A stretch of 64,000 bases of DNA from Prunus persica (taxonomy: Eukaryota; Streptophyta; Magnoliopsida; Rosales; Rosaceae): assembly GCF_000346465.2 (NCBI RefSeq), contig NC_034014.1, positions 28,994,076 through 29,058,075 on the forward strand, written 5' to 3'. Positions within the stretch are counted from its first letter, which is position 1. Each line of letters opens with the position of its first letter. The notes under the pieces are model-generated. The model did not search any database, was not told where the DNA came from, and worked only from the letters and a program-made list of their open reading frames with translations. Of the stretch, positions 49,810 to 59,192 are shown in pieces. Both the position numbers and the translations under genes were made by a program.

Positions 49810-52559
49810 GTCTATTTTGACATCACAGTGCAGTTACTCTGCTCTACAACTAAGAAATAATCCTGTGCTGCAAAAGACAGTCTTCTCATCATGCATGACT
49901 CATCAAAATCATGTTAGGAAATGAATAAAATATATTACAATAAATTCATGTTATGCAATCAACTAAAGGTTTGATATGCGTCACATATGAAACTGGATGT
50001 TAGAGCATTCACACAGACACACAAAAGAAGAAGAGCACAGATACGGATCTCTGCAGATCACGAAAGCCAACATTGTCGATTTTGTACTACAGCCCTAAAG
50101 ATTAGTGGTAAAATTCTATCATATAGAAGGTTTAAAGTAATTTGTAATAGGATAAAGGTCGAGGTCTTGAAAAGTAAATCAAACCCAAATTGCAGATTCC
50201 TTGCTATATTTTGGAGCCTGCAATGCAAGGAGACCAGCGTTTTTTTGTCATTCGTGTGAATCTTGGAAATTACACTTCCATCAAATCATACTTGTCCCTG
50301 TGTTGTGGCACCACTTGTAAAGTAGGTAGGGATGGGCAACGGGTTACCCATTGGCCCAAATGGATACCAATTAGGTGGTGGTAATAGTGATAGTGGTGGT
50401 TGTTAGTACCCATGGGTGTCCATTGCCCATCCCTAGTCACGGTTAAAAATTTAAAAAGAATAAAAAACAAGTACATAAGATAGGATCTATTTGAATAACT
50501 CAAACCCAAAGGTTCTTTCAGTTACCCCTAACAAACTCTAGGAAGTTGAATGAAATGCTTAAGGGATGCAGGGTTAATATCCTATATAAATAATGGTTTG
50601 GTTTAATCTTAAATGATAAATTGAATATTTTTACAAAGTCTAAATAAGTATTGAAATGTCACTGTGTGTGTGTGTGTGTAAGTGAGAGAGGAAAAATATG
50701 AATGGAAGGATGAAGGTCCTTTTACTAAAGGCTTCTCTTTTCCTTCCCACGGGCTTGTCACAAAATTCTACAGTAGTACCACATCTTGTTATGCTTTAAA
50801 GTTTAAGACATAAGAAACTATCATAAGGCTTAAAGGGTAGCTCACTTAAAGAGCAGACATAAGATCATTCTACACATTGTAAAGAAACAACATTGTAAAG
50901 AAACAGGAACAAGTGGTGGTAGTATAAAATAATCGTGCCTGTATGAGAAATTTTTTGGAGCATCCTTTCCAGAAAGGGATTTAGAAAGTGACTTTCCTTG
51001 AAACCAAAGTCCAGATTCATATGTTTTTTCAAACACAAGCTACAAAAGAAAATGAAAAATCAAAACCTCTTAAAAAAATACATAGTTTGTGCAATGAGCT
51101 CAAAGAAACTTAAATTTGGATTCAGCAGGAAATTAACTATACTTGAGATGTAGATAATGTAATGGTTTTTCTCCTTTTCCCCACCTTTTTTTTCACTCTG
51201 GATCGAGATAAAGTTGGAAATATAAACAGAAAAATAGAAAAGGAAAACTCATTAGTGCTCTCATTTTTTCACCACCAATTTCTTGTCCTCAAAATAAGGG
51301 CGGATATGAAGTTGGTGATCAGAAGAACGCTCTCTGCTCTCTGTGATACCAAATATTTAAAAAATGCATCTGGTGCACCCCTACATTGAAGAACCCTAAT
51401 TCGACTCCACTCCATAGACTTCATTTATTGTTTCAATGCTATTATTTCTACAACTATTAGATTTAAAGCCAATCAGGTATCACCGCGTGTAGTGAAACCC
51501 TATGCGTTCTTCTATCACGGAAAGGAACCCTAGAATTAATACAGGAAAAGGTGTGAACATAAGAATAGGGCAACGATGCTCACCCTCATTAACACAAGTC
51601 TATTATCACGCCGAGAATGAGGAACCCTCGGACGGCAACATCGAGATCTCGTACATTCTCGCCATCACCGTCGTTTCCCTAAGCAAAAACACATCCTCTT
51701 GAGATCTAAATACAAAACCCTAGAATAAATACGGGAAAAATGTGCGAACAAAAAGATAGGGTAACGGTGCTCACCCCTATGGACGGCATCGTAGAGAGCT
51801 CGTGAGTGTATTGTCGCCTAGAAGAATTATATTCATTAAGAAGGAATATATACCCATCCGGGAAATGCCTAAACCCAAACGATGCTAGTAATTCTCAGAA
51901 AGCTAGCATCTGTCTTTCTCTAGAAGATCGGATCGCGCGAAAGTAGAAATGAAATCCTAGAAACAGACAGAAGCAAAAGTTTGTCTAGCAAACCATAAAC
52001 TCGGGCCTCGGTCTTCTATCGCAACCCTAGCCCTGGGCCCTGATTTTCTAGAGAGATCGTAACCTTGGGCCTTTGATTGTCTGAAAGAAACCCTAGCCCC
52101 TCGGCCTTGATGGCAAACCCACAACAATAGATAGTAGAATGAGGCCAAGGGGTTAATAGTCCTTTTACCGAGGTAAAAAGACCTTCTTATCCTTGATGTT
52201 TTAGACTGCAATGAAGACGTGTCCACGTGTCCACGTGTTAATTGTTTTCTTTCTTTATTATCCAAATTAAAACACCCAATACCCATTTTCTTTTGCTAAT
52301 GACATTTGTTATTTGATTAAAAACAAATTAAGTACAAACTCAATAAAATATATATTTTTTAAATGTGCATTAGTTACGTATATTAATTAATGTTTTCAAA
52401 TTGCTTTACGAATATTGATGATTTCAAAACATCCCAAGCACTCCATTTATGTGAAAATGAGTGCTTTCTCCTACCAAAGCTGGGCAGGGATGGTAAGATT
52501 ATAATCAGAACTGTACATTGGAGATGGATTTTCAGAATGCCAATGTAAACTGGTCCTTT
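49810..52559. other. Intergenic region right of the palindrome
   Basis: Contains a short TG repeat at about 50661-50678 and a 60-bp imperfect direct repeat (51523-51585 and 51712-51775, sharing ACCCTAGAAT and GGGAAAAATGTG-like blocks). There is also a possible isolated minus-strand exon at 50942-51041 after a good acceptor (TTTTCTTTTGTAG) encoding VFEKTYESGLWFQGKSLSKS, whose family I do not recognise. 52000-52130 has internal repeats of CCCTAG/GGGCC words. Confidence 0.4.
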
Positions 52560-54192
52560 AAAGTTTGTATGCGTGGAAGGTTCCTATAAGATTCAATTAG
52601 GGTGATAACTATGAGGGCTGGGCAACAAGTGATGAGGGTGAAGTAACCCAGCATTCTGCGTGGCACTAAAATTAGTACCAATTTCATGGTCGCTAGCAGC
52701 CACACGAAACCGTGCACGGTGTGCATCATTTTCAAGCAGCTGAGGTGACATTCTTAATGGCATCCAACCAAAATTAGCACCAATTTCGCGGATGTGGCGG
52801 AGCCACTCCTAGACCTAGAGTGGCCCTGGCCCCCCATATTTTTATAACTCATCTATTATATTATATATAATATATAGAATTTGTAATAAACAATTTAGAA
52901 TTTAAGTTCAAATTTCCTTCAAAACAAATTAGACATGACTCAATTAGAAATATTTAGCTCTAAACATGTAAGTATTGAACACTTAAGTGTTTTATATACT
53001 TGTATTTTCTACTTCGGCCCCTCCAACTTTACAATTCTAGCTCCGCCAGCCATACCAAACTGCTCAGGGTGTCCAGAATGCAGCCTAGATGACAGACTTA
53101 ACTGCATGGCACCAAAGTTAGCACCAGCAGCTTCCTGGTCGTTGGCCGCCATGTCAAACTGCACAGAATGTCCATACCACAGCTGAGATGACGAACTTAA
53201 CTGCGGATAGCCACGGGTGAAAGTTGGCAATGCACAGGGTCTAGCAGCTGCTATGGCTTGACGTTTCTCTGGTGGTTGAAATCTGGGGTCAGAAGTGCTG
53301 CTACTACTTTCCTTCCTCTTTTCCAGCTCTTGTTCAAAGACATAGGGTCTCCCAGAATGTCTCCAAGTACCCCTTAGCTTTTCAAGCTCAACAATTTGTA
53401 TTTCAATGTCCTTGGATGCGTATTCAGACTCGAGGTTGTAATCTTTGATGCATTGAATCACAGCTCTTAGATCAGCTATTTGCTTGTCTACAACCTTATT
53501 CTGTGCGCAAAAATAAGCCTTGATAGATGTAAATATGCGCCGAGGATAAGGTCCTAGATTTTACTATTTAAGGAGCGCTATTGGATGTGAAAATAAGAGT
53601 GAAGGTACCTTTTCATCAAGTGATTCTTTTGCCAGCCAAATTGTCCAGAAAGACTGCCATGCATCCTCCATGTATTCTTTGAGGAGTGGTGCTGGCGGGA
53701 ACTTGTCAATTAAGTTGAAGGTGCAGATAAATCTAATAGCCTCAATGAGTTGCTTCCTTTCAATAAGATTCTGAATAAAATCTGCTATGTGCAAAACAAA
53801 AATCATAAGATTCATCAAACTGCTCCAGAGAATTTCCAAAAGGAAAATTGCACAGTATCACCGCCCAAACTTAAAGAAGTTACTATAGAAAATGCATTAA
53901 CAATTTAAAATGTTTTCCCTGTAAGCTTTTGTATGAAAGCCAGTTTTCAAGAAACTTATACCAGGGATCTTATCTGCAACACCAAGTGTCTGATGTAATT
54001 CTATAGCCTGTTTATGCTGAGAAATCATCCCAAGAAGCTTTACCGTCTCATCTACATCGAAGGTAGAAACCAATCCATATGTAGCTATAAATTGCAAAAA
54101 ACACAAAATCTCCAATGAATTATCAGTATTGGCTCCCATTTTTGCTTTCCACTTGACCGCTAGCTCTTCTGCATCTTTTCTCACATGAGATC
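52560..54192 (-). pseudogene. FRIGIDA-like copy C, split by two insertions
   Basis: Exon 2 remnant 53962-54192 ([39 protein letters not shown]) is cut at its 5' side by the gypsy LTR starting at 54193. Exon 3 is 53609-53781 ([37 protein letters not shown]) and exon 4 starts at 53500 ([20 protein letters not shown]). Exon 4 is interrupted by a 252-bp element at 52796-53047, and family sequence resumes at 52560-52795. Splice sites and frame of exons 3-4 are still good, so decay is recent. Exon 1 should lie beyond the right end of the window, past the retroelement. Confidence 0.88.
52796..53047. mobile_element. 252-bp MITE-like insertion in last exon of FRIGIDA-like copy C
   Basis: Ends are inverted GGCGGAGC / GCTCCGCC, the interior is AT-rich, and the flanks (…CGCGGATGT and AGCCATACC) are continuous family sequence in copy B, proving insertion. 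Superfamily not assigned; target duplication not clear. Confidence 0.65.
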
Positions 54193-54736
54193 TGTTTGTG
54201 CAAATAATCTCACGGGAGAATATTCGCCCAATATTCCTTCGTCTTCTCCGCCTTTCTTTCTCCCTGCAAAACAGATCGGAGTAAAAGGACCACACCCGGG
54301 GGGTGTTGGCCAAAGGCCCTCCGATGCCTAAGTTAGGTAGGGTAATTCAAGGAAAACCGGGTGGCCGGAGCCGTGTGTGGTGGCCGGAGCCTTGTGTGAG
54401 AGAGAGAAAGAGAGGGGGTGGCTAGAGTTCTTGAGAGATAACTTCTGTAGAGTTTTTGTAAGAGTTTAGGCGTACCTCATCCTTGTGCGTAACCAGGTAT
54501 TTATAATGGTCTTGGAGAGGTTGGTGGGGTTGGTGTAGTTGGTGAGGTTGGTGGGGTTGGTGCATTTAGGGATTATGGATTTAACCAAATCCCTAATTAA
54601 ATTGGGGATCAAGTAACCCCCAATCTGATTAGGTAATTCCCAATTAGGTTAGGTAACTCCTAATTAGGTCAAATAATTCCCCAATTGATTGGCCTAATTA
54701 ATTGACCTAGGGTTTTGATTTATTTAGGTTCCCACA
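54193..54736 (-). repeat. 3' LTR of the Tat-type gypsy element
   Basis: 544 bp; on the minus strand it starts TGTGGGAACC and ends CACAAACA (TG...CA). The purine tract directly precedes it. The left border coincides with the break in FRIGIDA-like exon 2. A TATA-like GTATTTATAATG lies near 54497. Confidence 0.85.
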
Positions 54737-54929
54737 AATGCCCCCCAGCTTCTGCATGGCGCGTGGTGGCATGTAGGAGATGTAAATTACCCGTTGGGTT
54801 GTCCAGCTGCAATTGGGCTTCCTTCGTGGACTTGGGCTCCCGAGTAGAGGGGGTGTTTGACTTGCCAATTTTATGAACTCCCAAGTTGGAAAGAATTTGC
54901 GATTCCTTGTAGGTCAAGGAATTTTTATT

Positions 54930-54940
54930 CTTATAAATGT
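54930..54940 (+). promoter_or_regulatory. Candidate TATA box for the antisense ORF
   Basis: TTATAAATG about 130 bp upstream of a spliced leader on the + strand, just outside the LTR. Predicted start near 54960-54970, giving a leader exon that ends CCCGAG|GTAATT at 55064. Sequence-based inference only. Confidence 0.55.
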
Positions 54941-55064
54941 AGGGCTCCTCCAATTTATTCTTCACATCCAAAATACATTCTTCCGACTTCACTAGTGAGA
55001 GAGAAGACCCTTGGAGAGTTTTGTTCCAGCTTGCTTGAGACTTTATCTTCATCGCATACCCGAG

Positions 55065-55604
55065 GTAATTTTATCTTGGGTTGTATATTTTTTTTTTTTC
55101 TTTTTGTTCTAGCTTTTGGCAGCCTGGATCATGCCTAGTTGATGAGAGGAATGGCCAAGGGTGCGTGGCTGCGCATTGAAGCATGGCTGGTGACTTTGGG
55201 AGGCTGGCAGGTTTGAGTGCGCATGTGTTGGGTTCGCAGTGGAGGTCTGGAGGTACTGGATCTGGAGCTTGAACCAGGTTGCACGAGGCCTTGTATTGGA
55301 GCTGAACGGAATTGGGCCAGCACGCCACGTGGGCTTGCGCTGGTGCTGGGGCATGCGGGCCAGGCGGAAGGGATGGGCTTCGTGAGCTGTACGGGCCTGG
55401 GAGAGCTGTAGTGGCATAGGCGGGCTTGGCAGGAGGAGCGCTGGGCCGAAGGCGCGCTGGGCTGGAGGCGCAAGTCGGGCCTCGTCTGCTGCTGGGCTGC
55501 ATGCGCGAGCTGGGCCTCGTTTGCTGCTGGGCCGTGCGCTGCTGGGCTGATCCAAGCAGCTTAAAATTTTTTTTTTTTTTTGTTTTTTTCTAATTGCTGC
55601 TGTT

Positions 55605-55642
<38 letters not shown>

Positions 55643-55679
55643 CGCATTCTAACATGTAGAATTTTTTTTCTTTTTGCAG
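55065..55679 (+). other. Leader intron of the antisense ORF transcript
   Basis: Donor GAG|GTAATTTT at 55064/55065, acceptor TTTTTGCAG|CTACTTG at 55679/55680, 17 bases before the ATG. The 3' third is a long T-rich tract (about 55566-55642), an extended polypyrimidine region. Predicted, not proven. Confidence 0.6.
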
Positions 55680-55696
55680 CTACTTGTTAATCAACC

Positions 55697-57892
55697 ATGT
55701 CTTCCGGAGATGGTAGCAAGGCTCCAAGTTCTCAGATCCCTTTGTATTTGTGGGGAGGCTCCATAGTGCATAGCAAGAAGTTTGTGGCCAACTTGCATCG
55801 CGTCACGACTGATGCTCAGTTCCAAAAGTGGCGAGCTGCTTATGCGTCTGCCATTCCAGATGACGTGCGGGTTAAGCTATTGAAGTCTCGGAAGGACAAC
55901 GAGCCTTTGGTGGATGCGAATGATCTTGATGCTAGGATCATCACCTTCCGTCCTTTTTACTTCTCATTGGGCTTCAAATTCCCGCTGTCGAAGCTTTTCA
56001 AGGAGGTGTTCTGCGCCATGGGATGTGCTCCGAGCCAGTGTACTCCAAATGCTTACCGGGCGATCATGTGCTTCGAGAATCTGAGTCGTTTCTTCACGTT
56101 GGAGCTGACGGTGCGAGAGTTCTTTTATTTCTTCGAAGTAAGGCACTTCGAGCAGTATGCCCAAGTTCGCGTCTACAAGGCCAAGCTGTTCAACAGTCTT
56201 AGTCAAGGGGATCACGCTTGGCATGACGACGTGCTGGAGGTCAGCGGACGGTGGGAAGGCGATGTCGGTGACGGCCCACTTGTTCCCATCACCTATTGCG
56301 ATGGTATGTCTCTTTGCAATTTTTTTGATGCGCTCTTTTTATTTGAATTTCTTGAAGTGTGGCTGACTAACTTCTGTCTTCTGCTTGCAGTGAGTGACAT
56401 CAGCAAGCAATTGGAGCTTGGGCCGGATATGGCTAAGGTCCGCCGTGCTTTGAACATCCCTCTAAGGTTTCGCGAGTGGCGCTGGCTGTTGAGTGAGTAC
56501 CGGGAGGAAGACGGTGGTCTGCCCCCTGCCGAAGATGTCGAGAGGTGGAAGCAGAACGGTCCTGACCCTGATGATCTGCTTGGCGGACAGGAAGAATGTT
56601 CTGCTGAATCTCTCTCAAAGAGAAAAGTTGCTGCCAAACCTTCAAGAGGTGAAGCTACTTCTTCGCATGCGAAGGATGGGTCTCCATCGAGGAAGAAACC
56701 AAGGCTTCCTTCTGCTGAGAAGACTCAAGTGGGGTCTGCTCCCTCATCATCTGCCAGGGTCAAGCATCTTGTGGGTGCAGATAGCACGAAGGTTGGTGGT
56801 ATGCGCGGTATTCGGGGTGTTCCACCCGAGCCTCATGCTGACACACTCGACAACCATGATATGTTTCGTGAAACGGCTCGTGCCCGACCTAGTTCTGTCG
56901 AGCGTCAAAGAGATGCAGACATTCCTCCTAGAAGTTCAAGTCGTCTGCATCGGTCAAAAGATGGAGATCGAAACCGGAGGTCTGCTCATGATCCAGCATT
57001 ATTGACTCCTTTGGAGATGAAGTTAGCGGAGGCTAAGAAGATGAGAGAGTCATCTGCCCGGGTTAAGGGTTCTTCCTCCACGTCGGCAGTTGGTCATAAG
57101 GTGAACAAGCCTAGCTCTGTAGGGGATGCATGCGTATCTGATCTGCTCAAGACGAACTTCCTATCAAATCCGTCGTCCTGTGCTGAGTTGGTCGATCACA
57201 TCCGTCAGGCTGGCGATCTTGGCACTTTCTCGTGTCTTTCCTTGGAAAAACAAAGGGAAGCGTCATTCCATCTGATTCAAAAAGGACTGATTTTTGCTGC
57301 TGAGACTATTCGGAACTCATCTGCTGTTGCCCCCTCTTCTGCCCAGCTCGGCGAGTTGGAGAAGAAGAATGCTGAATTGGCCAGCCAGCTTTCCGCCGAG
57401 CAGGCCCGCTATGAGAAGAAGACGTCTGATTTGAGGGCGATGATATCTGGGCTGAAAAGCTCCCTTACCGAGAAGGATTCCGAGCTCAACTCTTCCGCTG
57501 CTGATTTGGCTAGTCGAAAAGATGCCTTCTTTCGTCTTGAGCGTAAGAATGCGGACATCTCCCTTAGCTATGACAAACTCCTGGCTAGGTTTCGTGCCTA
57601 TCATAAGTCTGCCAAAGAATCCAAGTCTGAAGCCACCATAGATGCGTACAAGTTGGGCTACCTGCATTGCGCAAATGAGACTGATTCCTTGTATGCGATT
57701 GACGATGTAGACATCGAGATGCTCTGCCCCGACTCACCCCCTATGGAAGGGGGATTTGAAGAGCAGGTAACCGGAGAGGATGAAGCAGAGGTAGACGCAG
57801 TAGACGAGATGATGGCAGATGTCACGGTTCAGGCAGATGGAGTTGCTGAAGACGTAGCTAGTCAGGTGGATGCCGAAGAGGCTGCAGCTTAA
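55697..57892 (+). CDS. Antisense extra ORF of the gypsy element (putative gypsy-type transposon protein)
   Basis: A 731-codon open frame on the strand opposite to gag-pol. The N-terminal 260 residues (VKLLKSRKDN, FYFSLGFKFPLSKLFKEVF, FFYFFEVRHFEQYAQVRVYK) resemble the plant-specific domain annotated in databases as putative gypsy type transposon. The middle is Ser/Arg/Lys-rich; residues about 550-660 form a coiled coil (SAQLGELEKKNAELASQLSA); the tail is acidic. An 87-bp segment at 56304-56390 has perfect intron borders (GTATGT...TTGCAG) and a multiple of three in length. With it spliced the protein is 702 residues and the join reads YCDVSDISKQ. Extra ORFs of this kind occur in Tat elements; the function is unknown. 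Confidence 0.85.
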   Translation: MSSGDGSKAPSSQIPLYLWGGSIVHSKKFVANLHRVTTDAQFQKWRAAYASAIPDDVRVKLLKSRKDNEPLVDANDLDARIITFRPFYFSLGFKFPLSKLFKEVFCAMGCAPSQCTPNAYRAIMCFENLSRFFTLELTVREFFYFFEVRHFEQYAQVRVYKAKLFNSLSQGDHAWHDDVLEVSGRWEGDVGDGPLVPITYCDGMSLCNFFDALFLFEFLEVWLTNFCLLLAVSDISKQLELGPDMAKVRRALNIPLRFREWRWLLSEYREEDGGLPPAEDVERWKQNGPDPDDLLGGQEECSAESLSKRKVAAKPSRGEATSSHAKDGSPSRKKPRLPSAEKTQVGSAPSSSARVKHLVGADSTKVGGMRGIRGVPPEPHADTLDNHDMFRETARARPSSVERQRDADIPPRSSSRLHRSKDGDRNRRSAHDPALLTPLEMKLAEAKKMRESSARVKGSSSTSAVGHKVNKPSSVGDACVSDLLKTNFLSNPSSCAELVDHIRQAGDLGTFSCLSLEKQREASFHLIQKGLIFAAETIRNSSAVAPSSAQLGELEKKNAELASQLSAEQARYEKKTSDLRAMISGLKSSLTEKDSELNSSAADLASRKDAFFRLERKNADISLSYDKLLARFRAYHKSAKESKSEATIDAYKLGYLHCANETDSLYAIDDVDIEMLCPDSPPMEGGFEEQVTGEDEAEVDAVDEMMADVTVQADGVAEDVASQVDAEEAAA

Positions 57893-58124
57893 AAGTCTTC
57901 TGCTGGCGTCTCCATGTAGACGAAGACTCTTTTTTGTTTCTTTTCAGCTTTTGTAGTTCGCTTTTTTGTTTAGAATAATTGGTCTTTATTTGACCATCTT
58001 CTTTTTGTTAAACTTGGCCGGTTGGTCTGTTTGTTATGGAAATTTCAGTTACATTTTCCAACTTCAACTTGCATATTTGACTCGTGAACTGCTTGAGTAA
58101 CCAGCCTATGTTTTGATTGCACGT

Positions 58125-58510
58125 CCTCCTTTGGAGATTTGTGAGTACCAGGGTCCCCTTTAAAGGACTCCGGGCATGCACTGCATATCCGTAGGATGAT
58201 TCCTCTTAGGAAGTTGGCGAGCACCAGGGTCTCCCTTGAGAGACTCCGGGTGTGTTCTGCACATCTCTAGGATGATTTCCCTTAGGAAGTTGGCAAGCAC
58301 CAAGGTCCCCCTTGAGAGACTCTGGGTGTGTTCTGCACATCTCTAGGATGATTTCCCTTAGGAAGTTGGCGAGTACCAGGGTCCCCCTTGAGAGACTCCG
58401 GGTGTATTCTGCACATTCCGTAGGATGACTCCTCTTAGGGAGTTGGCAAGCACCAGGGTCCCCCTTGAGGGACTCCGGGTGTGTTCTGCACATCCCGTAG
58501 GATGCCTTGG
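58125..58510. repeat. ~76-bp tandem repeats between antisense ORF and pol
   Basis: About five copies at 76-77 bp spacing (starts near 58135, 58211, 58287, 58363, 58440), each with AGTTGGC(G/A)AG(C/T)ACCA, GAGACTCCGGGTGT and a CTTAGG end. Confidence 0.92.
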
Positions 58511-58511
58511 T

Positions 58512-59050
58512 CGTCGCCCTGCGTCTCCCGTAGGACGCTACTTATGGGCAACTACATGATTATCCTGCCTCCCTTAGGAAACGGATAGGAACCTGGATAT
58601 TTCCCGCAGGAAGCATGGCGACCCCCTTTTAAGAAACTCCTGGCGCACCCTGCGTCTCCCTTAGGACGCTTTTTTAGCGGGCCACGTCTCCAAACGGACG
58701 CGTTTTGTCGTCACCCTGCGTCTCCCTTAGGACGCTCCTTATGGGCAACTGTGACTATCCTGCCTCCCTTAGGAAACGGATAGGAACCTGGATATTTCCC
58801 GCAGGAAGCATGGCGACCCCCTTTTAAGAAACTCCTGGCGCACCCTGCGTCTCCCTTAGGACGCTTTTTTAGCGGGCTGCGTCTCTAAACGGACGCTTTT
58901 AGTCGTCGCCCTGCGTCTCCCTTAGGACGCTCCTTATGGGCAACTGTGCGACTATCCTGCCTCCCTTAGGAAACGGATAGGAACCTGGATATCTCCCTTA
59001 GGAAATTCCTGGCGTACCCTGCGTCTCCCGAAGGACGCTGCTTATGGGCA
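58512..59050. repeat. ~196-bp tandem repeats next to pol
   Basis: Nearly three copies (starts 58512, 58709, 58904), each with nested CCTGCGTCTCCCTTAGGACG words repeated twice per unit. It adjoins the 76-bp block and shares CTTAGG/GTAGGA words with it, so both may come from one ancestral short unit. Confidence 0.92.
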
Positions 59051-59192
59051 AATGTTGTGTTTTGTGGGCAGATGAGACATTTTGGAATGAGAAACTGAAC
59101 TTATATTGATATTCATAAGATTACAGTTCTTTATTCGAAAATAGAAACAACTTGGTACAAAACTTAGAACTTCTAGCAGTCAGGAGGAGGTG

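Noticed and set aside
50942..51041. Isolated exon (VFEKTYESGLWFQGKSLSKS)
   Set aside because: Good acceptor, but no canonical donor, no neighbouring exons and no family recognised; mentioned only within the intergenic entry.
55071..55555. Three overlapping Pro/Ala/Ser-rich minus frames
   Set aside because: GC-rich repeat words (GGGCTGG) inside the inferred leader intron create open frames on several phases.
58206..58493. Minus-strand frame with CRTHPESLKGD repeats
   Set aside because: It is only the translation of the 76-bp tandem repeats; period near a multiple of three keeps it open by chance.
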